Source of the DNA: Congeria kusceri
Lineage: Eukaryota > Mollusca > Bivalvia > Myida > Dreissenidae
Reading direction: 5' to 3'
Assembly: GCA_027627225.1 (NCBI GenBank)
Contig: JAPFQT010000395.1
Location: forward strand, 1-64,000
Length of the DNA: 64,000 nucleotides
Position numbers and translations under genes: made by a program. The notes beneath the pieces were generated by a model. The model saw nothing but the letters and a program-made list of their open reading frames with translations, did not search any database and was not told the DNA's origin. Shown here piece by piece: positions 46,482 to 58,012 of the stretch (position 1 is its first letter; every line of letters begins with the position of its first letter).

Positions 46482-47425
46482 AACATAATTGAAGCATTAA
46501 CAAATAACAATGTTGTAAGAAATATCAAACTTGCTTCTTGAAAAAAAAAACATTGTTACCTTCAATGGAAACTCTCAGTTGGTTGTGGTTCGTTTTTTTA
46601 CTTTTGAGGGTTCATGTAGCAATAACTTCCTATTCAGTCTGAAAGTCTCCACTACTATCTTGTAGAGATGTCAGTGCAACTGCACCTGAAATGGGAGAGT
46701 TACTGTAACTTACTAGTTGCATTATTGTTAAGCTCGTAAACCATTTTAACTGAACATTTGAAGAAGCATCTATCATTTGATCTCAAACACGTACAAATAC
46801 GGACAACATTTATCACAAGCTACTTTAGGGTCAGCGCAATTTCAACCAAGACAGGCAGAATAACTTTAAAATCTGACACAAATCTGATGAATATTGTTCC
46901 TTGATTTCTGTTTTACATCCATCAGATGACAGTCAGGAGGGGGTGATTTCATGGTGCAGGTATTACTGAATCCATTTTTAAAGTCCCTTTACATTAGTAT
47001 AATGTGAACTTATTATAAAGGCAATCAGTTGAAACACAGTATACACATTTTCTATTTGTATACCTCTGAAACAACTCAACACATGTATTTGTTAAAATTT
47101 ACTTAATTAGAAAGCAAAAGAAAATACTGACAATAGAACAGAGACTAGTTTGTAATGTAAAATGTCATCCTAAAAAACCTATTGGTGACATATTGCTGTT
47201 TTTCCGGGATAAATGACAGGAAATCCTGAAACTAAATACAATGTATGTAAATAGAACACATGCAAGATTTAATTACATTTTACATAAAGGGCCTTCAATG
47301 AACTCTTTATTGTACATTGATACGAGTCCAATCGGTAAATTGTATTTCTGAGCAAAATAATTGAAACATAACAAACCATTTAATGTCGATAAGAAATTCA
47401 TAGCTTGCTATAAAAAAACACTAAC
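46482..47425. other. Mostly unique DNA after the satellite
   Basis: On minus, TCCCATTTCAGGTGCAGTTGCACTGACATCTCTACAAGAT at about 46660-46705 resembles the start of the 47.5-kb exon candidate, including an acceptor-like site, but soon hits a stop. Otherwise nothing. Confidence 0.4.
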
Positions 47426-47531
47426 CATGTCCTTTCCAAGACAGTCATCGTAAACCATGTTGGCCACTGAGAGTTCCTGTAGAAACAACTGTTTTCCCAT
47501 CCATCTTGTAGTGATGCCAGTGTAACTGCCC
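47426..47531 (-). other. 106-bp exon-like segment, unknown
   Basis: On minus it is bounded by an ATATTACAG acceptor and an ATG|GTTAGTG donor. One frame is open across it (GSYTGITTRWMGKQLFLQEL, then SVANMVYDDCLGKDM); another (AVTLASLQDGWENS) resembles the 46.7-kb fragment. The frame cannot be decided and the family is not recognised. Confidence 0.35.
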
Positions 47532-47591
47532 CTGTAATATGTGAGGTGCATTATTGCTTGAACAAAACTTTTTACTGCAAACATTTGGTCC

Positions 47592-47915
47592 TTAAAGCAG
47601 CAGACCGGAAATATGTAATAAAAATAACACTTTGTAGAAAGCAATTTAAATGGACATCTTACCGATCAAAAGACAACAAAAGCATTGAAATCGGTAAAAT
47701 AATAACGTTTAGATAACTTTTTTATCGCATAATTTCTGTATGCGATAGCTGGTGATGCCACTGGAGTAAATCAGTGTGTACATTCGTGTATATTCCGTTC
47801 GTACCAAGTGTTTTCGAACGTAGACATTATAAAATGCTTTTCGTAAATCAGATTCAGCTTTCAGTCGAATCAACGACATTATGTTCAGTAGAACAATAAT
47901 TAATTTAAGATGTAT
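47592..47915. repeat. Dispersed repeat (family 8), copy 2
   Basis: Direct diverged copy of 38026-38345 with the AGCAGCAGACCGGAAATATG start and the CCGTTCGTACCAAGTGTTTTCGAACGTAGACATTAT block. Confidence 0.8.
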
Positions 47916-49932
47916 TTAATTATATTCTAACCCACTTTCGGTAATGTATAATCTGGTAGTCTTTCACTATGCTAGAAGAAACTTGACACTCACTGACACA
48001 GGCAAGTTTCTGGTATTTTCTTGTTTTTGACCTATGCATGTAGCACTGGTAGTGATTGCAGCACAGTTGTATTTTGTAGCAGAAAATTGCAAAAATGGTC
48101 TTGAAAAGCACACAGTTTGGGGGTGAAAAATGGATTGTCTTGAATGGAAAAATGCTTGAAATACACATACATTGTTCAATAGGCACATCTGAAAATGTGT
48201 TTGTTTACAGGTATTGAGATTGTTGGATCCTAGACTACAGTTCAAATCCAGCCCTGACAGATTGTGTCAGAGACCCAAGAATTTGTGGTTTGCACCTCAC
48301 TCACAGGTTATAGTTGCTATCAACAAGCATCACATGTTCTCCTGAGGTCTTCATGTTTGTTATACATGGCATAGTGGGGAGTCTCGAACATGAGGTGTTC
48401 CCAGTAGTGGATCTCCTGGAACATTTTCAACAGAACTCTGAAATACCATGCTGCGTTAATGGATGTCATTTGAAAAGTTCAGCCCTTATTTGCTATATAG
48501 AGAATATTTGTTTGTTTTCGGTGTGATAACACGTGATATCATTACAGGAAAGGGAAACAATTAATATTTTCTTTTTTTATGCATTATTAATTGCTGTTTT
48601 ACATTTTATTGGAAAATGTCGCGGGAATCATAACGTCATTGCACAGGGAGTATTAAGAAACCAGTAATCAGACAGTATAACACAAAACTCTACAAAGACA
48701 AACAAGTATTTCTCACTAAAATAGAACAATCCTGGACCATATCCATTGTTATTCACTTAGCTGTAGTCTATTCTGAGATGGACATTAGTTTTGTTATTAT
48801 TGCTTGCACCAAAAATATTAAACAATGGTGCAACCAAACTAGACAAAGTCATAAAAAGTCAAAGGAAAGAAAATGTCATGGTTTAAAACTGTAGATGTTG
48901 TACCTAAGAAAACCTCCCAGGACCATGTCAATGGGACACTGCAGTTGAACCTACACAGACACAGACCAAGCGGCTACGTGCAAGCAAGATAGAAGACGTC
49001 AAACAAGCCACAGGGGACTCAAGTAAAACCACTCTCCCATACCATCTGTGACCGATACCTGAAAGAGAAGACAGCATAGAAATGGCAGATGCAGATGAAA
49101 TCACCATAGTTAATATGAACTGTTAAGAAAAGATATCGCAAGAAGTTCACAGACAATTTTACAAGATTTTTTATTCATTCATGGCTGCACAAAATGGGAT
49201 TAAAAACAACAACAACAAAACATGCACTTTCTGACAGCATGTCCACAAAATATCAAAAACATGCAGTAATTACAACTTTGCCAAGTGGTGACTGTAATAC
49301 ATGTATGTCTATGTAAATATCAAAATACTCCCTTGCTTCAGAGCAAACTGGGGTTTAACCATTCAATTTCTTTTGTAAATTGCATTTGAATCCACACTTT
49401 AATATCTCCTGTCAAAATGAGGACCAGAGCAAGGAATGATCATGCGTACATTTTAACTGTAAGGTCGCTTACAACATTAATATACTTGATGTAATTAAAA
49501 ACACCAGCATTAAAATCTGATACAAGTAATCAAAATGCCGCTCTATTTCACAGTATGGTTAACATATTTTTGCACGAGTGTACTCCCCTGCCAGTCAGCA
49601 TACCGGGGTATATGGCTCAAAACTGTCAAGTGCTTCCAATTAACTCCACCACCAGGAAACCTTGATGAAACAAGAGAGTCTGAAGGAATTTTTAATGTAG
49701 AGAATCAACCAAGCAAAATTGCTGTTAAATTATTTAGAAACCCAACTTCATTCGTTTTCCCTTTGTTTACATGGCAACCAGAGTTTTGTGTGGATCAGTA
49801 AAATTTGTGATAAGAGCCAAGTTATTAAATCCAGGTGGTTTCAGATTAGATGAAAAATGACAATGGACAACACATGACAAACGACGGGCAACATCTCACT
49901 AAAATAGCTCATCTTAGACTATTCAGTTGGTA
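47916..49932. other. No gene seen
   Basis: Short open frames (70-92 codons) at 47920-48245 and 48314-48526 lack features. A GC-richer stretch at 48890-49110 has mobile-element-like composition but no readable frame. Confidence 0.45.
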
Positions 49933-52638
49933 CAGTAAAACCCCGCTAATAAGCCCACTCAAGGGACTTTATACAAGTGGTCTTAATAGCGGGGTGGTCT
50001 TAATATCGAGGTTTGGCAGATCAGCACCTATAAGTATATAAATGTACATGTATCCCTCTCCATTTTTCAAGATAATACATAAATAAACAATGTTATTGTT
50101 GTAATTTGTTCATTCCTTGAAAACAAATTTGAAAATATAACAAATAATAAATTTAATGTATACAATCATCATCAAAATTATCATCATCAACATGATCATT
50201 GTTTCATTCATATGTATAAGAAATCCTTGCTCATCATAATCATTTGATGCATATAATAACAAACTGTAAATAGTCTATGTACATCTTCATCATCATCAAC
50301 ACCTTAATTTAAAAAAAAATACTTACTTAGAACAGTCTGCTTAGCCAATGACCGAATTTTCAAAGAGTGATATGGAAATGAGCTGTTTAGGAAGTCAGAG
50401 ATTAAATAAACTTGCGTTCAATTCAAATTGCATTTATAGGCTATCAGCGTACTTACCCACTGCCTGCCAATTAGTGTCAATTAGCACCAATCAGCGTAAT
50501 CTATTACACAGACGATCTACTCATCCATTATCAAAACATCTCTTGGTTACGCATGCGCAAATAAATTCCTTCATTGTTACATATAAAATATACAATGTTT
50601 GATCTCAATTTTCACCATGACCAAGCTACTTTCTAATATATCACCATACATCGTTGGAAAGATAAAGCCATAACCTTTTGAAAAAACAGCAGGTCAACAA
50701 ATGCTATGCGTTGTAACTCAAAATATTTACCTTAGAATAAACACACCGGTTTTGACGGGCATGGAGGCTGCCATTTTGTGCATGAATAATGGGCCAAAAG
50801 TTATGAAGCTGGGAACCAATTTTTATAAAGTAGTGCCTAAAACTGTATTTTTTCTTATTTCTTACATATATACCTTTAAATTGATACCAAAACATATCAT
50901 TTAAACTGTATTTTTAAAATCATATGCATTATACACTGAACCATATGTGTTTATTATCTAACTGACAGCATGTAACCCTGAGGATTAGACTTCCGTTTTG
51001 GTGTAATTTGACCTTTAAGAGAACCCAACCCTTTCAAATTTGAATAAAAACCACATTTTTCATAAGTCTGATCTATTTCGAGAAAGAACATGACGTCCTA
51101 TCACACTGGTATAAGGATTTATTGGAAAAAAATAAAATTGAAAATACCACATATAAAGGCATTTCGAGACAATATTTTAGACAGAAAACATGTACTTAGG
51201 TACATCTTGGAAAACTATTTTAACTCAGAATTAAGCATAACTTTGAGTTGTAATAGACATAGCAGATGTAAAATATAATATCAGAAGTGAAAACAATCTT
51301 CATTGGCATTCTAAATGTTATAGACCAGGTTTTTAAGCTGTTTTGAGCTAAAAATAATAATAATTTTCTGCATTTTTTGGGGTAAAATCCATATAAAAGC
51401 AGCATGTCAGATGCCATTTGACCCCAGAAAAGGGTTTGTTTACATAACAATCAACAGACTGTACCTCCTGACACACAATAAACAAAAACATGTCAATGCT
51501 AGGTACTAACTAACAGTCTTTTGTCACACCTGAACCTGCGGGTGAGGTGTGAATTCCTTCTAGGCCAGTCTCCAGCAACCTTCAGTCTGTATCCAGTACT
51601 CAGTGCTGTGTAATCTGTGGAAATAAAAAGGTTTTCTGTGCATGTTAACTCATTATTGTGATTACTAGTCTAAGTTATATATAATTAGTGTACATATAGT
51701 TTACTTTTTTTAAATTGTGATAAGTCTAGTCGCTATGCCGGCTTCAAAGCGTCGAGCTCACTTGCGAAAAAGTTGGTTCAAAAAGGGGCTTGGGAGTCCC
51801 AACAAGGGTAGAACTCTTTCTTTCCCCACTGTTGTTGATAAGAAGTATGTGAGAATGGAAAAGAAGCCATTTGAGAGTAGAATACATGACAATAACAATG
51901 TACTAACCTTCAAAGATACCGATGGTACGGACACGACTGTGTCAACGTTACGTCCCCGTCCCAATGCCACTAATGTAGTTGATGAGTACAGTAGTTTTGA
52001 TGACTCGTCACTACATCCAGACTTGTATACCAATAAGTTGATGGCTCAGGCTGAGGTCCATGTTCTTTTCAACACTGCATTTAAAGAACATAAATTAAAC
52101 CAAACTGTGACGGCGATTTAAATTTTGATGCCGCTAACTCCATTAGGTGGGGTCTAGGTTGGCGTGAGCGGCTAAAATGTACAAAGTGTTCGTACATTAG
52201 CATGTATCGCAATCTTTACGAGGAGGTTGATTGTAAAAAAGGTCGTGGTAGGCGTGCCGCAAAAGTAAACATCGGCCTTCAGCTTGGTCTGTGCACAACA
52301 CGTTTTGGTGTAATTTGACCTCTCATGTGATTCTTCACAAGTTTCGATTATACCGCAAAGCAGTCTGTTATCTCAAAGTCGAATGTCGTTAATGATGCTG
52401 CAAACTGCGAACGACCGATTTACACTTTGGAGGGCCGGTCGGATTAGCGGGGTCATTTTAAGCGTTAATTTACCTGTTTGGTCTGCGAAAAGTGGACCTA
52501 CAACGGAATAGCATTGCCCTGAATAATCAGGGTTCGCGACCATTGAAATATATAGGAAAACAATCGGGTCTTTTAAAAAGTGCCCGCATCAGCGGGGTGG
52601 TCGTAAAATCGGGGTGGTCGTTAAGCGGGGTCTTGGTG
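49933..52638. mobile_element. 2.7-kb TA-flanked element of the CAGTAAAACCCCGC family
   Basis: Left end TA|CAGTAAAACCCCGCTAATA and right end, reverse complemented, TA|CACCAAGACCCCGCTTAACG. The two ends differ from each other but each matches an end of the 54356-55019 copy. Both ends carry two AGCGGGGTGGTC-type motifs. TA lies at both borders. The termini look pogo/Tigger-like, yet the only coding inside is a Mutator-like fragment (51735-52307), so the element may be composite. A 20-bp sequence CGTTTTGGTGTAATTTGACC occurs at about 50994 and again exactly where the coding homology stops (about 52301). Confidence 0.7.
51735..52307 (+). pseudogene. Mutator-like transposase N-terminal fragment, frameshifted
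   Basis: Opens at ATG 51735 (MPASKRRAHLRKSWFKKGLG, then SPNKGRTLSFP) and runs to a stop at 52119-52121. From about 52112, in another frame, it continues NSIRWGLGWRERLKCTKCSY, then MYRNLYEEVD, GRGRRAAKVN and IGLQLGL. The CxxC block and the GRRAAKxNxGLQxGL motif match the N-terminal region of large Mutator-like transposases common in molluscs, as I remember the family. A one-base indel near 52110 and loss of everything after about 52307, including the catalytic domain, make it inactive. Confidence 0.65.
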
Positions 52639-52649
52639 TACATATTTTG

Positions 52650-53290
52650 GTAAGTGGAAGGGGCATACATTTGTTGAAATACAAAATTGAGTTATGGCAA
52701 TTATTTCATCAAATTATTCCAAGTTTCAACCTTATGTAGTTGATGACTTATATAGTTTTGAAATGATAAGAGTTTTAAACATAAACTTTAACCAAAAAAT
52801 CTAAGTAAAAAAGGGGGTATAACTCTGTCAATATGCAAAACAGAGTTAAAGGGAGGTTGGCCCTGACACTGGAGTTGATGACAAAGGTATGTTCCAATTT
52901 CAAAGTGAATAAATAATGTAATTCTGAAGTTAAAAAACGTTTTGAAAATAAACTTTAACCAGAAAATCTATGTGAAAAGGGGGCATAACTCTGACAAAAT
53001 ACAAATCAGAGTTATATGGAATGTTGCCCCTGACACTGGAGTTGATGACAAAGGTATATTCTAATTTTCAAGTGAATAACGTATGTAGTTCTGCAGTTAC
53101 AAAACTTCTGAACATAAACTTGTCAATGGAGTTGATGACAAAGGTATGTTCTAAGTTTTAAGAGAATAACTTGTTTAGTTTTGAAGTTACAAGACTTTTG
53201 AATAAAAACTTTAACCAAATTCAGACGCCGACGCTGACGCCAGGGGAAGTAGGATAGCTCACCTATTCTTCGAATAGTCGAGCTAAAAAT
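52650..53290. repeat. Dispersed repeat (family 9), ~190-bp units
   Basis: Three units with CCCTGACACTGGAGTTGATGACAAAGGTATGTTC, AGTGAATAA, AGTTACAAAACTT and AAGGGGGCATAACTCTG. The array ends in the GACGCCGACGCTGACGCCAGGGG...AGTCGAGCTAAAA module. Confidence 0.8.
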
Positions 53291-54355
53291 AAGACTTTTT
53301 GAAAAACATTCCTATATTTAATACTTGCTTTAGCATAAGTTTGTTGAATAACAAGACTGCTTTTCAAAATGCTGTAAACTTTACAGAGCCAGATATTTAT
53401 TGGAAGAACTTGTCACTACAATGTGGAAAGACAGCAAAGCGGATGGACATGGCAAATCACAATATACACGCTTAATACATTGGCTGGGGGATGGGTAAAA
53501 AAATATATACTGGTAGCAGCCTGCACAATCACTAATGGCAGGATTAAAACTAATATCTTACCATCATATTCATAAGCCTTGGAAAATCATCAACCAACAG
53601 CAGTATTGTGCAGAAAGAGGTTGAATGCTTTCTTTCAATGGGCACACTTTGAAGAAGCATGAAATTAACGTCAGAGCTGCAATGAAGCTAGCTGACAAGG
53701 CGGTATGATATATAACAATTTATGTTGCTGAATAAACAAACATGAAGAAAGAATAAAACATTACACACATTTTAGTTGATATCTGTAAGGGTTTTTTCTG
53801 CAAATTCTGGAAAGGGGAAAGACAGACACTACTGACCACAACAGCTCACCTTGATCATTGCCTCAGTTAGCTAAAATCTCAATATCATCAAGTTTCTTCA
53901 ATGAGGTCAATAAACAGCTAGATAGCTATGGATGACGGACATTATCCTGATAGGAACCTGATTCCTTATGAGCGATAGTCTTAACAAGGATATTTATTAT
54001 CGAGTTATGCTAATATTTTTTAGCTATGCTTTTCTCTGCTTAGTTTTTATCTTAACATTTTGAAATGTACATTCAATTGCTGAACCTTCTATCCAGACCC
54101 TGACAGCATTGCAGTGGCAGACCAAGAGGGACATCTGATGCATTGGTTTGCTGGTAAGGACATTCACTGAAATTATATTCTCATGAAAGAAAAAGGTACA
54201 CAAATTATTTACATGCAATAGCTCATACAGTTCTCTGTTGTTGTTTTTTCCCCAATCAGCCTGCAAATTTGACAATAAGCCTCCCATGGGGACTGTTCTA
54301 TAAACCTGTAATGTAGAACATAAAAACATTGTGTTCACATTAAGTGTTTCAGTTA
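53291..54355. other. No gene seen
   Basis: Plain AT-rich sequence. The 118-codon minus frame at 54024-54380 crosses into the neighbouring element and has no protein-like signal. Confidence 0.5.
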
Positions 54356-55019
54356 CACCAAAACCCCGCTGTACGACCACCTCGATTTTACGACCACCCC
54401 GCTAAAGCGGACACCTTTTAAAAGACCCGATTGTTTTCCCATATATTTAAATGGTTGCAAACCCTGATTATATGGGCACCCGCTATTCCGTATTACGACC
54501 ACTAATCCCAGACCAAAAGTACTAAATAATGCTCAAAATACTCCTATTATTGCGTCATTTGGTCGTTGACACTTAACATCATCAATTAACAACATATGTC
54601 GTGGAAGATAATAAACTGCTAATGCCGTATAAAAGAAGAGTGTGAACAATGGTACAAATGTTTTGATATGGGATTAACACATCAACATTGTATCAGATTA
54701 CGTTAATCGAGACTAGGACAAATGGGCTTACTTAATCAAGTTTTAATTAATTAATTTTATTCATTTGCGACTTAATGTTAAGTTCATATTAATAACTATA
54801 AGTTTACATAATCTAAATTCAAATTTATTGATATTAATTTTTTTTTCGGAATTTTTTTATCTATTAATTATGCATTATTTTCATTAAAACTTAAAATTAC
54901 ACATACATAGTCACATGTACTGTCTCGACTATCTGCCGTACCTCAATATTACGACCACCCCGCTATTAAGACCAATTTTATTAAGACCCCCAAGTGGTCG
55001 TATTAGTGGGGTTTTACTG
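54356..55019. mobile_element. 664-bp MITE of the CAGTAAAACCCCGC family, inverted
   Basis: Left end TA|CACCAAAACCCCGCTGTACG equals the right-end type of the 2.7-kb element. Right end, reverse complemented, TA|CAGTAAAACCCCACTAATAC equals its left-end type. TA at both borders (54354-54355, 55020-55021). Shared subterminal sequence extends through TTTTAAAAGACCCGATTGTTTTCC. No coding. Confidence 0.85.
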
Positions 55020-55021
55020 TA

Positions 55022-56160
55022 CTTACTTTTGACAAATCAGGAACATTTTTTCTTTCATCAAGATCCCATCTCTTTCTGCTTAAACCACTGGTCTTCGAGG
55101 TGTCTTTGTGATCCATCATGTCATCGGAAGTAACCTCTCTCTAGCCTAGCATACCAACGTAACAGGACAAAAACATGTATATATGTAACAGATGAACTCC
55201 ATCCAGTGTTCAAATATGGTAACAGAAGATAAAATATCACTAAAAACACATTGCCTTGAAATCCGCTTGACCACACATAAATGGAGACATCCTGCTTAAC
55301 AGAAACCATTTTTTCAGACTTATTTATTTTGTTGTATCCATGTTTTGCATCTGTTTACTTCCAAACCATAGAAAGAAAAGTATTTAAACATGCAAGCCAC
55401 TTTGGGTGACAGAGTGACGACTAGTCTGGCTTATTTAAGTTTTGTTGTGTGCAAATTTGTGGTACTTACGGATAAAGAGTACATGATATTACCAGAAGTG
55501 TGAGATCTAGAACATTTATTTTTGGCAGAACACAATAAAGGAATGTGTGAAAGTTTTGATGCCAAATATCCCTTTTTCCCCACAGGACACTAATTAAGCT
55601 CATCAAATTTGGACCGAGAAAACAATGGATTTACAATAGAGCGCGGCAACATATTTACCGGTATAGGACAAGGTTTACATATGCATGGAGTATGTTTAGC
55701 ATGGTGCTAGTGTGGTACAAGCGACGTACAGTATTCTAAGACGTGCCGGATATGCAGAAGCTGCACGGTATGAACTGATCTGACATGAAGCACAAGGGAT
55801 GATGTGAGTGGCAAGGTATTAGTGTTGACTGCCTGGTTATGTTGAGGACGTTGTGTAATTAGTACTGACTGGCTCTGGTGTGATAGCCCCATTACTTACA
55901 GATCCGTATTCACCAACTGGACTACTTACAGTTCTTCCTCCCAGTCAGTGCCATCAGGTGGAGAACGCCTGGTCCCGCTCCTCCTTCTGCCTGTCATCAC
56001 TGTCCTAATTGTCATCCTCCTCCTCTTCATAATCATCGTCATCATCTGGTGCTGGAGAGCTTTATGCTGGTCACTGCTTCTTGGCCTGTAAGTAGATGGA
56101 TATCTGAATAGTGTGCACACCAGCAGCAGCAGTTTCAGTAGTATACTTAATATTGCATTG
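55022..56160. other. No gene seen
   Basis: Includes a CT-rich, TCC/CATC-rich stretch at 55930-56060 that produces an Arg-rich minus frame. Not supported as coding. Confidence 0.5.
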
Positions 56161-56164
56161 TATT

Positions 56165-56192
56165 TATCATCATCATCATCATCATCACCATC
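56165..56192. repeat. (ATC)n microsatellite
   Basis: TCATCATCATCATCATCATC run. Confidence 0.95.
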
Positions 56193-56224
56193 AAACAGTA
56201 GCGCGACAGCAATTATAGTTCATT

Positions 56225-56984
56225 ACAGTTTCTAGAAAGCAGAAACGGCTATAATGGCCAATGTAAGATAATTCAAGGGCCATAACTCCACAATTCCTGG
56301 GTGATTTGGCTGGCCATCAAACTTTGCCAAGATATTACATATAATAAAAAGATTTTCATGAAGTTTAGCAAATAAAACTGTACAACTTAGACACCATAAA
56401 CGGCTAAAACGATTAAAAAGGCTATTTTATATAATTCAAGAGCAATAACTCAACATACCTGGGTGGATTTGGCTGGTTATCAACCATGGCCACGATGATA
56501 TTGTTACAAATACTTTCATTAAGTTTGATGAAGATCAGATGAAAACTGTTGGAGAGAGAGTGGAAAAGGCTACAAAGGACCATTTTAGATTTAATTCAAG
56601 GGCCATAACTACACAATTCCTCGGGTGATTTGGCTGATTTTCAAACTTGACCTAGACATTATTATCACAAATATGTTTATTAAGTTTGGTTAAGATCAAA
56701 TGACAACTGTTAGACATGGAGAGCGAAAACGGCTGAAAAGGCCAATTTCAGATAATTCAAGAGCCAAAACTCATCATTTCCTCAGGCAATTTTGGCTGTT
56801 TATCGACTTCAACTAGATATTATGCCTACAAAATTTTTCATGAAGTTTGGTGAAGACTGAATGAAAACTGCTGGAATTAGAGAGTGGAAACAAAAGTGTT
56901 CTACAGACAGACCAACTGAGAGACATACCGACCCACATTAGCAAACCAATACACCCCGGCATCTTCGATTTTTGCAGAAACAAT
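56225..56984. repeat. Dispersed repeat (family 10), four ~150-bp units; right inner block
   Basis: Units have GGCCATTTTAGATAATTCAAGGGCCATAACT, TTCCTGGGTGATTTGGCTG and CATGAAGTTTGGTGAAGA, ending in ACAGACAGACCAACTGAGAGACATACC. The last unit (about 56790-56965) is the inverted counterpart of 42618-42769. Confidence 0.8.
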
Positions 56985-57105
56985 GTAGCGTGCCAGACAA
57001 AGTGGTTGCGGAATAACTTCTTTATAAAGAGCTTAAAGTAACAGCAACTGAATTAGGTTAAAAATCACCAATACTAAACGATTTAGAGGTGGCGGCAATC
57101 ACGTG
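56985..57105 (-). repeat. Inner inverted-duplication block, right
   Basis: Reverse complement of 38745-38870, including AGCTCTTTATAAAGAAGTTATTCCGC. Confidence 0.8.
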
Positions 57106-57577
57106 TATATGGTCACTGTATACTGATGTAATACAACTACGTTACTTTTATAATGAATGGATGGGCACCGCATACTTATGGACAAAAAAAGCAGAGTGCA
57201 GTGCAAGAAAATGTTACTTTCTCTGTGTTTTCATCATTGGCTGACAATAATTTTAGTTTTACGGAATACAGTGGATATCGCTACTAAATATTCTTGCAAC
57301 ATATTTTCCTGAAATTCGTCCCACGTCATAGGCAAAGTGAAAAAGTGTCCATGTCTTTTAGTGACAAAGTGAAATTTCAGATATATATTCAGATTTCTCT
57401 TCCATTTTGGCTATAATTGGTGTGATATAAGCTAATTTAAGTTTATGTGATCTTATCATTGTGCCTTTCTTGAAAATATACGTCTGAAACTATTAACTTT
57501 CTATTGATACTTAAGGTTTAAACGCGAATTATGCATATCATTCAATACAGGTACTTGTTTTTGACCGAGATCTACAC

Positions 57578-57665
57578 GAATTATGGAGGTTTCGTCACAC
57601 TGCAGTTTCGTCACACTTAATTTTGTGTATAAAACGGGTAGAGGGTTCGTCACAATATAGTAATA
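57578..57665 (+). repeat. MULE left TIR
   Basis: Three direct copies of a TTTCGTCACACT-type motif at about 57590, 57604 and 57649. Confidence 0.88.
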
Positions 57666-58012
57666 TATAGCATACACCGTATAGGTGTGAATAATATTGG
57701 GAAACTTTAGCACCTTTAGTTTGAAATTCAACAAAAATATTTACATTTTGCATATCAAACATTCATTATTGATACGGACATCCAAAAATCCATTTAGTAA
57801 AATATTACATTACACAATACATTAATAATATTTACATATAATAAAAAATATAGTGACACAAACACATACAATATATACAATATATACAAAGGAAACATTT
57901 CAAATACAATAAATAATACAATACAAAACAGATACATTACATCACACTGTTCACAACCAGCAGTCTATAGTACACACACGTTACACATTTGTTATATTCT
58001 TGATATTCCTTT

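Noticed and set aside
42735..46528. Minus-strand open frames of up to 907 codons with Cys/Tyr/His-rich 40-residue periodicity
   Set aside because: The 40-bp satellite has no minus-strand stop in any frame, so all three frames stay open. Several of these frames also read through the N gap. No start context, splice structure or codon bias is present.
54024..54380. 118-codon minus frame
   Set aside because: It starts inside the MITE end and continues into unique AT-rich DNA, with no domain, splice or composition support.
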